Source of the DNA: Streptomyces sp. ICC1
GTDB lineage: Bacteria; Actinomycetota; Actinomycetes; Streptomycetales; Streptomycetaceae
Assembly: GCF_003287935.1 (NCBI RefSeq)
Contig: NZ_CP030287.1
Location: forward strand, 248,001-312,000
Reading direction: 5' to 3'
Length of the DNA stretch: 64,000 nucleotides
The position numbers and the translations under genes were made by a program. Under the pieces are notes generated by a model that saw only the letters and a list, made by a program, of their open reading frames with translations, did not search any database and was not told the DNA's origin. Shown here piece by piece: positions 1-7,340 of the stretch (positions are counted from its first letter, which is position 1; every line of letters begins with the position of its first letter).

Positions 1-223
1 GGTTGGTGCGCGAGGAGCCGAGGATGGTGCCGCCGCGCGGCAGGATCCCGCGGACGGCGGGGATGTCGAGCGGGACGGTGCGGCCCTCGACCGCGCCGCG
101 CCAGCCGTCCCGGAACCCGACGAACTCGTAGGCGTACTCCTGCACGCCCTTGCGCACGACGCTGCGGATCACCGCGTTGAGTCCGGGGCAGTCCCCGCCG
201 CCCGTCAGCACTCCGACCTTCAT
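1..223 (-). CDS. pfkA: 6-phosphofructokinase, N-terminal part (cut by window edge)
   Basis: This is the first 74 codons of an ATP-dependent 6-phosphofructokinase, which phosphorylates fructose 6-phosphate in glycolysis. The protein opens MKVGVLTGGGDCPGLNAVIR, with the glycine-rich ATP-binding turn GGGDCPGLN, followed by the PRGGTILGSSR segment typical of group III actinobacterial Pfks. The rest lies beyond base 1. The ATG at 221-223 is preceded by GAAGGGA, a good ribosome site. It lies 162 bases downstream of the macR-like regulator on the same strand. From memory, S. coelicolor pfkA (SCO2119) has the same neighbour. Confidence 0.93.
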   Translation of the reverse strand, partial: MKVGVLTGGGDCPGLNAVIRSVVRKGVQEYAYEFVGFRDGWRGAVEGRTVPLDIPAVRGILPRGGTILGSSRTN

Positions 224-291
224 GGAATTTCCCTTCGCCACAGGGCCCGCTGAGGCCGCAGGGCCCGCATGACGGTCACGCTAGTGGTGAC

Positions 292-336
292 TCAGGTCAC
301 AGCAAGACCTGAGAAAGGGTCAATTCCGGTGGAATT
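292..336 (-). promoter_or_regulatory. Two inverted repeats upstream of pfkA
   Basis: The 162-base gap before pfkA contains two clean inverted repeats. One is TCAGGTC/GACCTGA at 292-298 and 306-312 with a 7-base spacer. The other is AATTCC/GGAATT at 322-327 and 331-336 with a 3-base spacer. On the minus strand TTGACC lies between them, and a weak TTGCTG-16-TAGCGT pair overlaps the first repeat. These could be operator sites for pfkA or the 3' hairpin of the macS-macR messenger. A short palindrome CTCGTACGAG at 362-371 follows the macR stop. No regulator can be assigned from sequence alone. Confidence 0.4.
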
Positions 337-385
337 ACGGGATGTTGCGTACGCCTGTTCACTCGTACGAGGAATTGTTCACCCC

Positions 386-1084
386 TTACGCGTCGTCGAG
401 GCCCCGCTCGATCGCGTAGCGGACGAGCTCCACCCGGTTGTGCAGCTGGAGCTTGCCCAGGGTGTTCTGCACGTGGTTCTGCACCGTGCGGTGGGAGATG
501 ACGAGGCGCTCCGCGATCTGCTTGTACGAGAGTCCCTTGGCCACCAGCCGCAGCACCTCGGTCTCGCGGTCGGTCAGCTGCGGGGCCTTCGGCTCGTCGG
601 CGGCGGCCGGCGCGGGGTCGGTGGCCAGGCGCCGGTACTCGCCGAGGACCAGGCCGGCCAGGCCCGGGGTGAAGACGGGGTCGCCGGCCGCCGTGCGGCG
701 GACGGCGTCGATGAGCTCCTGGGCCCCGGCCGACTTCAGCAGGTAGCCGGTCGCGCCGGACTTCACCGCCTCCAGTACGTCGGCGTGCTCGCCGCTCGCG
801 GACAGGACCAGGACCCGCAGCGCCGGGTCGGCGCCGACCAGCTCCTTGCAGACCTGGACCCCGGGCATGCCCGGCAGGTTGAGGTCGAGGACGAGCACGT
901 GCGGGGCGGCGGCGCGGGCCCGGCGCAGCGCCTCCGGGCCGTCGCCCGCGGTGGCCACCAGGTCGAAGCCGGCGGCGGCCAGGTCGCGGGCGACCGCGTC
1001 CCGCCACATCGGGTGGTCGTCGACGACCATGACCTTGATGCCGGCGTTGTCGCCGCCCCGGCCGGTCTCGCTGTGCTCGATCAC
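386..1084 (-). CDS. macR: NarL/LuxR-family response regulator, MacR-like
   Basis: Response regulator of 232 residues. The receiver domain (about 16-130) has the acidic pair D22/D23, the phospho-acceptor D67 in VLVLDLNLPG and the conserved lysine in GYLLKS. The C-terminal LuxR-type helix-turn-helix (about 165-228) has LTDRETEVLRLVAKG and the recognition segment ISHRTVQNHV. The GTG start at 1082-1084 overlaps the TGA of the upstream histidine kinase by four bases (GTGA), so the two are translationally coupled. Position next to pfkA and the paired kinase match S. coelicolor MacRS (SCO2120/SCO2121), a system reported to affect morphology and actinorhodin. The symbol rests on remembered synteny. 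Confidence 0.85.
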   Translation of the reverse strand: MIEHSETGRGGDNAGIKVMVVDDHPMWRDAVARDLAAAGFDLVATAGDGPEALRRARAAAPHVLVLDLNLPGMPGVQVCKELVGADPALRVLVLSASGEHADVLEAVKSGATGYLLKSAGAQELIDAVRRTAAGDPVFTPGLAGLVLGEYRRLATDPAPAAADEPKAPQLTDRETEVLRLVAKGLSYKQIAERLVISHRTVQNHVQNTLGKLQLHNRVELVRYAIERGLDDA

Positions 1085-2289
1085 TGGGTGCTCCCCCTCG
1101 GTACTTTCAGTTCCACTTCGGTGCCCTGTCCGGGGACGGACACCAGCTCGGCGCTGCCGCCGAGGTCCCGCAGCCGGCCCCGGATGGACAGGGCCACGCC
1201 CATCCGGCCCTCGCCCTCGGCCTGGTCGAGCCGGCCCGCCGGGATGCCCGGGCCGTCGTCGCGGACGGTCACGATCACCTCGTCGCCCCAGTCCTCGACC
1301 AGGATCCAGGCGCTGGCCCCCTCGCCGGCGTGCTTGCGCACGTTGTCCAGGGCCGCCCCGACCGCCGCGGCCAGCTCCTTCGCCGCGGGCACCGGCAGCG
1401 GCACCGGGGCGCCCGGCTCCGCGAAGCTCACCCGGGAGCCGGCGTGCGGGGCGAGGAGCGTCCGCAGGTCCAGCTCGCCCTCGTCGGCGCCGGGTTCCTC
1501 CACCTCGTACGCGGCCACGAGCGCGCCGAGCGACTCGTCGCCGGAGATCCTGGAGGGCCGCGCCAGCCCGCTGGAGACCAAGGTGCGCAGCGCGACCTCC
1601 TGGTCCCCCGCCATCCGGCCGAGCTCCGCGGCCTCCCCGCCCAGTTCGGTGCCCCGCCGCTGGACCATGGCGAGGACCTGGAGGACCCCGTCGTGGATGT
1701 CGCGGGCGAGGCGTTCGCGCTCGCGGGTGGCGGCCTCGATCTCCAGGGCACGGGCGAGCGTGGCCTCACTGGCCCGGGCGACCTCGACGACGTAGCCGAT
1801 GGCGACGGAGGCGACCCAGACCAGCAGCACGTTGTGCAGGGTGTCCCGGGTGGGCTCGCCCCGCTGGACCAGGTTGGCGGCGGCGACGAAGGTGGAGGCG
1901 AAACAGGCCCAGCGCCAGCCGCCCTTGATGGCGAAGGCCAGGACGGCGCCCGCCGTCCATATGGACGGCAGGGTGGGTCCGCCGGCCGCGATCCGCTCGT
2001 GGGTGTCCGCGAGCGGGGTGAGCAGGATGCCCACGCAGGCGACGGTGAGGTCGGCGCACAGGAACCGCTTGGTGCAGCTGGCGGCGTTCGCCACCTTGGG
2101 GGAGGTGAGCAGGGTCCAGCCGGCGAGGACGGCGAGATAGCAGACCGCGATCCAGGGGCGGTCGAACTTGTTGTGGGCGAAGGCGAACAGCAGTACCGCG
2201 TAGACCATGGTGAGCAGCCGGTAGGCCGTCAGGGCACGCCACAGCGGCTGTTCGACCGACATGCGTACGACGCGCTCGCGCTTCGCCAT
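1081..2289 (-). CDS. macS: Sensor histidine kinase, MacS-like
   Basis: Membrane histidine kinase of the NarX/DesK-like HisKA_3 class, 402 residues from the ATG chosen here. About five hydrophobic segments fill residues 20-170 with almost no extracellular domain, suggesting that it senses within or at the membrane. The dimerisation helix follows with the phospho-accepting histidine H199 in RLARDIHDGVLQVL. The ATPase domain has the N-box ALDNVRKHA, then DDGPGIP and the G-box-like GRMGVALSIRGRL. It is coupled by overlap to the regulator at 386-1084. An in-frame GTG nine bases upstream (2298) is an alternative start. The name is taken from synteny with S. coelicolor MacS. Confidence 0.85.
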   Translation of the reverse strand: MAKRERVVRMSVEQPLWRALTAYRLLTMVYAVLLFAFAHNKFDRPWIAVCYLAVLAGWTLLTSPKVANAASCTKRFLCADLTVACVGILLTPLADTHERIAAGGPTLPSIWTAGAVLAFAIKGGWRWACFASTFVAAANLVQRGEPTRDTLHNVLLVWVASVAIGYVVEVARASEATLARALEIEAATRERERLARDIHDGVLQVLAMVQRRGTELGGEAAELGRMAGDQEVALRTLVSSGLARPSRISGDESLGALVAAYEVEEPGADEGELDLRTLLAPHAGSRVSFAEPGAPVPLPVPAAKELAAAVGAALDNVRKHAGEGASAWILVEDWGDEVIVTVRDDGPGIPAGRLDQAEGEGRMGVALSIRGRLRDLGGSAELVSVPGQGTEVELKVPRGSTQ

Positions 2290-2328
2290 CTCCCCCACCC
2301 CGTACGGGCGGTGCGCGCCCGCGTGCTG

Positions 2329-3096
2329 TTACTTGTCGGTGTCCGCGGCCTTGTCGGCCGCGTGCGCCTTCTCCGCCTTCTCGGCCTTCTCGCTCTTGGC
2401 CACGGCCTTCTCCGCGTCGGCGATCTGCCGCTTCGCGGCCGTCGCGTAGATGTCCACGTACTCCTGGCCGGAGAGCTTCATGATCTCGTACATGACCTCG
2501 TCGGTCACCGAGCGGAGGATGAAGCGGTCCCCGTCCATGCCCTGGTAGCGGCTGAAGTCCAGCGGCTTTCCGATCCGGATACCCGGACGCATCAGCTTCG
2601 GAACCACCTTGCCGGGCGGCTGGATCTTCTCCGTGTCGATCATCGCGACGGGGATGACGGGCGCACCGGTGGCCAGCGCCACCCGGGCGAGCCCGCCGGG
2701 CTTGCCGCGGTAGAGCCTGCCGTCGGGTGAACGCGTCCCCTCGGGGTAGATGCCGAACAGCTCCCCGCGCTCGATGACGTCGATGCCGCTCTTGATCGCG
2801 GCCTCGCCGGCCCCGCGCGCGCCGGAGCGGTCCACGGGCAGCTGGCCGACGCCCTTGAAGAAGGCCGCCGTCAGCCTGCCCTTGACCCCCGGGGAGGTGA
2901 AGTACTCCGCCTTCGCGATGAAGGTCACCTTCCGGTCCAGCACGGCCGGGAGGAAGAAGGAGTCGGAGAAGGACAGGTGGTTGCTCGCGAGGATCGCCGG
3001 CCCCTCCGCGGGAATGTTCTCGAGGCCCTCCACCCACGGCCTGAAGGCGAGCTTCAGGGAACCGCCGATCGAGAACTTCATTGCGCCGTAGATCAA
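2329..3096 (-). CDS. 1-acyl-sn-glycerol-3-phosphate acyltransferase family protein (PlsC-like)
   Basis: Glycerolipid acyltransferase of 255 residues. The catalytic NHLSFSD box (HX4D; H40 and D45) is followed by the substrate-binding GIYPEGTRSPDG block and the later VIPVAMIDT strand, as in PlsC-type lysophosphatidate acyltransferases. It probably acylates lysophospholipids on the inner membrane face, although members of this family vary in acceptor. The C-terminus is a highly charged Lys/Glu/Ala tail (about 215-255) with no obvious function. TTG at 3094-3096 is preferred as start because AGGAAGG lies 8 bases upstream. The next ATG (3081) has no ribosome site. It is the first gene after a divergent intergenic region. 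Confidence 0.85.
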   Translation of the reverse strand: MIYGAMKFSIGGSLKLAFRPWVEGLENIPAEGPAILASNHLSFSDSFFLPAVLDRKVTFIAKAEYFTSPGVKGRLTAAFFKGVGQLPVDRSGARGAGEAAIKSGIDVIERGELFGIYPEGTRSPDGRLYRGKPGGLARVALATGAPVIPVAMIDTEKIQPPGKVVPKLMRPGIRIGKPLDFSRYQGMDGDRFILRSVTDEVMYEIMKLSGQEYVDIYATAAKRQIADAEKAVAKSEKAEKAEKAHAADKAADTDK

Positions 3097-3483
3097 CTCG
3101 AAAGCCTTCCTGTGTCTGTCGAACAGACCTTAACCGTTCCTGGCGATGTCGGCCGCTGCCGGTCGAGTCGCCGCAAGCCGGGCCGGGCCGGCCGTCTCCC
3201 CGCGAGCCGGCGACCGCCGACGGCGATCGCCGGACGCCCGGCCTCGATCCGTCGCTCCACTCCGGCCGGACGCGCGGTCGAGGATCTGCAACCGGCACTG
3301 CTTCCGAGCACGTTCGGCCCGGCTCGGGCATCCCCGTACACCACCCGCCCGACGGCCGCGGGGCACGGATGCCCGGGCCCGCGCCCGCAGCGGCCCGACG
3401 ACCCTGGTCGGTGCCACCCCTGTCGCGGACGGTGAAGTCACACAGCGCTACGCACCCCCCACCCCCCCTCGAAGGAGACCCTG
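3097..3483. other. 387-base divergent intergenic region
   Basis: This gap separates the minus-strand acyltransferase from the plus-strand esterase and must carry both promoters. On the minus strand a TAAGGT hexamer (3127-3132) could be a -10 element about 31 bases before the TTG start, but no convincing -35 is present. On the plus side only the ribosome site GAAGGAG before 3484 is clear. Open frames across the gap lack ribosome sites and look like GC-bias shadows. I see no RNA gene or repeat here. Confidence 0.5.
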
Positions 3484-4263
3484 GTGCCCGTCCCCCCCGG
3501 AGCCGCGCCGTCCCGCCACGAGGGCGGAAAGGTCGGCGTCCTCCTCTGCCACGGCTTCACCGGTTCCCCGCAGTCGATGCGCCCCTGGGCGGACCATCTG
3601 GCCGCGCGAGGTCTGACGGTGTCGCTGCCCCTGCTGCCCGGGCACGGGACGCGCTGGCAGGACATGCAGCTCACGGGATGGCAGGACTGGTACGCCGAGG
3701 TGGACCGCGCGCTGCGGGAGCTGCTGGAGAGCTGCGAGCAGGTGTTCGTCTTCGGGCTGTCCATGGGCGGCGCGCTGACGCTGCGGCTGGCGGCGAAGCA
3801 CGGGGACTCGATCAGCGGGATCGTTCTCGTCAACCCGGTCAACAAGGTCCACGACCCGCTGGCCGTCGCCCTTCCGGTGGTCAAGCACTTCGTGCGGTCG
3901 ACGCCGGGCATCGCGAGCGACATCGCCAAGCAGGGCTCGGAGGAGGTCGGCTACGACCGGATCCCGACCCGGGCCGCGCACTCGCTGCGCAAGTTCCTGC
4001 AGATGCTGGACACCGAGCTGCCGCAGGTGACGCAGCCGCTGCTGCTCCTGCACAGCCCGCAGGACCACGTCGTACGCCCGGCCGACTCGGCGCGGATCCT
4101 GGCGCGGGTCTCCTCCACCGACGTCACCGAGACCCTGCTGGAACAGAGCTACCACGTCGCGACGTTGGACCATGACGCGGAGCGCATCTTCGCGGACAGT
4201 TACGCGTTCGTCGGTCGACTGGCGGAGAGCGTGGGCAGGGAGGGGGCGGCCAGCGGTGGCTGA
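3484..4263 (+). CDS. Alpha/beta-hydrolase, Est30-like carboxylesterase
   Basis: Monomeric alpha/beta-hydrolase of 259 residues with no signal peptide, so cytoplasmic. A complete catalytic triad can be placed: nucleophile S93 in GLSMGG, D194 in HSPQDHVV and H224 in QSYHVATLDHD. The oxyanion segment is CHGFTGSPQ near the N-terminus. Spacing of the triad matches small bacterial carboxylesterases or monoacylglycerol lipases such as Geobacillus Est30. The substrate is not predictable. The GTG start follows GAAGGAGACCCTG. The gene overlaps the next by eight bases and probably forms a two-gene operon with it. Confidence 0.88.
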   Translation: MPVPPGAAPSRHEGGKVGVLLCHGFTGSPQSMRPWADHLAARGLTVSLPLLPGHGTRWQDMQLTGWQDWYAEVDRALRELLESCEQVFVFGLSMGGALTLRLAAKHGDSISGIVLVNPVNKVHDPLAVALPVVKHFVRSTPGIASDIAKQGSEEVGYDRIPTRAAHSLRKFLQMLDTELPQVTQPLLLLHSPQDHVVRPADSARILARVSSTDVTETLLEQSYHVATLDHDAERIFADSYAFVGRLAESVGREGAASGG

Positions 4264-4864
4264 ACACGAGGAGTCCGCCGGGGGCGTACCCCCGCTGGAC
4301 GAGGAGGCGGCGTGGGCGGCGATCGTCGCCGGGTACGGACAGGAGCCCGCGGACCCGCCGGGCTCGAGACCGTTCCGGCCGATCGAGAACCTGCTCCTGC
4401 CGGAGGATGACGTGGCACCGCTCGAAGCCGGGAGCCCCGGCGAGCCGAAGGGTCCGGAAGTCCAGGAGGCCGAGGAAGCCCCCGACCCCCCAGAGGCCCC
4501 GGCGGCCCCGGCGGCCGCCCTGGGCAGTTCCGTGGTGTTCGCCCCGGGCGTCGGAATGGCCGGGCCGCGGGACCACTCGCTGGCCGACCCGGACGACCTG
4601 CCCGACTCCGCCAAGGACGAGGGCCACTTCGTGCCCCCGGAGCCGGACCTGCCGGAGGCCGACGCGACCTCGAAGTTCGCCTGGCTCGCGGTGGTGGGCG
4701 GACCGGTGCTGCTGCTCCTGGCGGTGCTGCTCCAGTGGGACATGACGTGGTGGCTGACCACTCTGGGCATCGGCGGCTTCCTGGGCGGCTTCGCGACGCT
4801 GGTGGCGCGCATGTCCCAGGGTGACGACGAGGACGACGACCCGGGCCGCGGCGCGGTCGTCTAG
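4256..4864 (+). CDS. Hypothetical membrane protein with acidic Pro/Ala-rich cytoplasmic domain
   Basis: I do not recognise a named family in this 202-residue protein. Residues 1-135 are acidic and rich in proline, alanine and glutamate and are probably disordered. Two hydrophobic helices follow at about 142-162 and 164-182, and the protein ends in a short DDEDDD-type acidic tail. It starts at GTG 4256, inside the last codons of the esterase gene, with GGGAGGGGG just upstream, so it is translationally coupled to the esterase. Similar small proteins are common beside this esterase in Streptomyces as far as I recall. Confidence 0.75.
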   Translation: MAEHEESAGGVPPLDEEAAWAAIVAGYGQEPADPPGSRPFRPIENLLLPEDDVAPLEAGSPGEPKGPEVQEAEEAPDPPEAPAAPAAALGSSVVFAPGVGMAGPRDHSLADPDDLPDSAKDEGHFVPPEPDLPEADATSKFAWLAVVGGPVLLLLAVLLQWDMTWWLTTLGIGGFLGGFATLVARMSQGDDEDDDPGRGAVV

Positions 4865-4884
4865 TCAGGGACGGAGGAGCCGGC

Positions 4885-5637
4885 CTACACCGCCGGGAGG
4901 CGGAGGGCGGCCAGGACCGGGAGGTGGTCCGTGGCCGCCAGCAGGTCCGCGGACGTGACTCCCGGCAGGCCGGCCGGGACACCGCAGGCCAGTACCTGGA
5001 CCCCCCGCGTGGCGAAGACCGCGTCGATCCGCCGCGACGGCGCCCCCGGCGGGAACGTGGCCGCGCCGCCCCACGGCGCCACCGCCCGGCAGTCCTGGAG
5101 CGCCTGCGCCAGCCGCCCGAACGCGGCGCCGTCCGGGCCCTCGTTCAGGTCGCCCGCCGCGATCGCGTACGGGGTGTCCATCGAGGCGACCCGGTCCAGC
5201 AGCAGACCCGCCTGGGCCTGCCTCTCCCGCCTCTCCAGCGACAGGTGGGCGCTGACCACGCCCACCCGGGCCGCCCCGAAGCGGACCACGGCGGTCGCGA
5301 AGCCCCTGCGGTGGCGCCCCGGCGTCAGGGGCAGCAGCACGTCCTCGGTCCGCTCCACGAAGGCCCGCAGCGAGCACAGGAGCAGCGGCCCCGCCGCCGT
5401 CGCGCCGCCCGACAGGACCACGAGGCCGCTCTTCTTGGCGAGCCGCGCGGCGTGCTTGCGCCACCGGAAGAACCGCGGCGCCTCCTGTACGCACACCAGG
5501 TCGGGCGCGCAGGCGCGGATCACCCGGGCCAGCGCGTCCTCGTCGTCGCGCAGCGAGCGGACGTTGTAGGAGAGCACCCGGATCACGGCGGAACCATCGG
5601 CTTCGGTACGGGAGTTGGGCAGCTCGGCGAGTTCCAT
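4885..5637 (-). CDS. Endonuclease/exonuclease/phosphatase-family metalloenzyme
   Basis: Protein of 250 residues with the DNase I-like fold signature in order: LSYNVRSLRDD, the metal-binding glutamate in VCVQEAP, SAHLSLERR, the DLNEGPDG active-site strand, RRIDAVF and the final TDHLPVLA. This set supports a Mg-dependent phosphodiesterase, but the substrate (DNA, lipid or nucleotide) cannot be read from sequence. No signal peptide is visible. ATG 5637 is chosen because TATGTT lies 7 bases upstream, a leaderless arrangement. A second ATG at 5649 is possible. It converges on the membrane-protein gene ending at 4864. Confidence 0.82.
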   Translation of the reverse strand: MELAELPNSRTEADGSAVIRVLSYNVRSLRDDEDALARVIRACAPDLVCVQEAPRFFRWRKHAARLAKKSGLVVLSGGATAAGPLLLCSLRAFVERTEDVLLPLTPGRHRRGFATAVVRFGAARVGVVSAHLSLERRERQAQAGLLLDRVASMDTPYAIAAGDLNEGPDGAAFGRLAQALQDCRAVAPWGGAATFPPGAPSRRIDAVFATRGVQVLACGVPAGLPGVTSADLLAATDHLPVLAALRLPAV

Positions 5638-5656
5638 ACCGGGAAACATAACCAGA

Positions 5657-5690
5657 CTGCCCGCCGCACCCGGGAGGGCACGGCGGGCAG
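5657..5690 (-). terminator. Hairpin after glkA
   Basis: An inverted repeat CTGCCCGCCG/CGGCGGGCAG (5657-5666 and 5681-5690) with a 14-base loop lies 22 bases past the glkA stop. It fits a Streptomyces-style terminator without a long T-run. Confidence 0.6.
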
Positions 5691-5711
5691 CGGGGCGAAT
5701 CGGGACGGGGG

Positions 5712-6653
5712 TCAGCCCTGGCGGGCCAGGTCCGCCGCGCCGACCAGGCCGGCTCGGCCGCCCAGCTGCGCCGCGAGCACCTGGGCGTGCGGCCGCCAGG
5801 CGCCGCCGATCAGCCAGCGCTTGAAGGACTTGCGGATCGGGTCGAGGACCAGGTCGCCCTCGTCGGAGACGCCGCCGCCGACGATGAACGCCGAGGGGTC
5901 GAAGAGCGAGGCCAGGTCCGCGAGGCCGGCGCCGGCCCAGCGGGCGAGTTCGCGGAAGGAGTCGACGGCCACCAGGTCGCCCTGGCGGGCGGCCTCGCTG
6001 ATGTGCTTGCCCTCGATGCCCTCGGGGGTGCCGTCGCCGAGTGCGAGCAGGACCGTCGCGTTCTCGGGGGTCGCGTTGGCGCGCTGCTTCGCGTACCGGA
6101 CGAGCGCCCGCCCGGAGGCGTACTGCTCCCAGCAGCCCTGGCTGCCGCAGCCGCACAGCAGGCCGTCCGGGACGACCCGGATGTGGCCGAATTCGGCGGC
6201 GACGCCGAAGCGTCCGCGCCGGAGCTTGTTGCCGATGATGATGCCGCCGCCCAGGCCCGTGCCGAGCGTGATGCAGATGACGTCCTCGTGGCCCTGGCCG
6301 GCGCCGAAGCGGTACTCGCCCCAGGCCGCGCAGTTTGCGTCGTTCTCGACGACCACGGGCAGGCCGATGCGCTGCTCGACCTTGTCCTTGAGCGGCTCGT
6401 GGCGCCAGTTGATGTTCGGCGCGAAGAGCACGGTCGCGCGCTTGTCGTCGACGTATCCGGCGGCGCCGATGCCCACCGCGTCGATGGTGTGGTTGCTGCT
6501 GACCTCGGACACTGCGGCGCAGATCGCGTCCGTCACTCCGTCCGGTGTCGGCGGGGTGGGCACCTTGTACGTCTCAAGGATGGTGCCGTCTTCGTCGACC
6601 ACGCCGGCCGCGATCTTCGTGCCGCCGATGTCGACGCCGATGGTGAGTCCCAT
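5712..6653 (-). CDS. glkA: ROK-family glucokinase
   Basis: ATP-dependent glucose kinase of 313 residues, the ROK enzyme central to glucose phosphorylation and carbon catabolite repression in Streptomyces. The N-terminal phosphate loop DIGGTK (8-13) and catalytic aspartate D105 in ENDANC are intact. So is the ROK zinc site H157 with C167, C169 and C174 in CGCGSQGCWE, followed by the LASLFDP and GGGV sugar-binding segments. The length equals known actinobacterial GlkA. The ATG at 6651-6653 has GAGGGA upstream. From memory this is the SCO2126 position, where GlkA interacts with the glucose permease and mediates repression. Confidence 0.95.
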   Translation of the reverse strand: MGLTIGVDIGGTKIAAGVVDEDGTILETYKVPTPPTPDGVTDAICAAVSEVSSNHTIDAVGIGAAGYVDDKRATVLFAPNINWRHEPLKDKVEQRIGLPVVVENDANCAAWGEYRFGAGQGHEDVICITLGTGLGGGIIIGNKLRRGRFGVAAEFGHIRVVPDGLLCGCGSQGCWEQYASGRALVRYAKQRANATPENATVLLALGDGTPEGIEGKHISEAARQGDLVAVDSFRELARWAGAGLADLASLFDPSAFIVGGGVSDEGDLVLDPIRKSFKRWLIGGAWRPHAQVLAAQLGGRAGLVGAADLARQG

Positions 6654-6714
6654 TAGTCCCTCGGTTTCCGGTCAAACCCCGCCGCCGCCAACGGTACCCG
6701 AGTGGGGAAGAGGA

Positions 6715-7251
6715 TCAGTCGAGATCGATGCGCTCGGCGGGGGCGCCGCCGCCCTCGCCCTCGTCCTTGCCCTCGTCCTTGCCGCGGGGCCGCTCGCCGG
6801 ACGGATTGCCCGACGGATTGCCTGGGTGGTCGCCGGAGGGCTTGCCCGGCCGGTCGCGGGGCTCCTCGCGCGTCCAGCGGCGCTCGTGGCCCTCGACCGC
6901 CGAGCGGTAGGCGGCGAGCAGCTCCGAACCGGCGGCCGCGAGGTGGTCGAAGACCTCGGGGTTGCGCTCGATGACGGGCTTGGCGGCGGTCTTCGCCTGG
7001 TTGACGAACTGCCGGACGGCGCCCTGGGCGGCGACGCCGAGGAGCGGGTTGTTCAGCGCCGAGACCTTGTCGGCGACGGCCTCGAACAGCTTGAAGAGCT
7101 CTTCGGCGGCGGTCCCGTTCCCGGCCCCGGATCCGGCGCCCTGCTCCGACCTGCGGCGTTCCTTCTCCGCGGCGAGGTCCTCGGCGCAGGCCTCCGCCCA
7201 GGCGTTCTCGTCGGCGGAGGCGTCGGTGGGTCGGTCGGTGGCCTCGCTCAT
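6715..7251 (-). CDS. DUF5304-like conserved hypothetical protein
   Basis: Cytoplasmic protein of 178 residues. It has an acidic N-terminus, a helical core (about 45-115) with the hydrophobic segment LFEAVADKVSALNNPLLGV, and a low-complexity C-terminus rich in Gly/Pro/Asn/Lys repeats such as GNPSGNPSG. It resembles the actinobacterial DUF5304 family, for which I know no function. It lies 61 bases upstream of glkA in the same direction, so co-transcription is plausible. AGGAGAG precedes the ATG. Confidence 0.75.
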   Translation of the reverse strand: MSEATDRPTDASADENAWAEACAEDLAAEKERRRSEQGAGSGAGNGTAAEELFKLFEAVADKVSALNNPLLGVAAQGAVRQFVNQAKTAAKPVIERNPEVFDHLAAAGSELLAAYRSAVEGHERRWTREEPRDRPGKPSGDHPGNPSGNPSGERPRGKDEGKDEGEGGGAPAERIDLD

Positions 7252-7340
7252 GGCGGACTCTCCTGCGGCGGCGGCTGGGCGTGCGGGTGCGTACTACCTT
7301 CGACGGTACCCGAACGGCGGTACGGGGCCGCGTGCCGGTG

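Noticed and set aside
386..2289. MacR operator near its own gene or pfkA
   Set aside because: I recall a TGAGTAC-type palindrome for MacR, but no matching site is in 224-385, so the link of the repeats to MacR is not supported.
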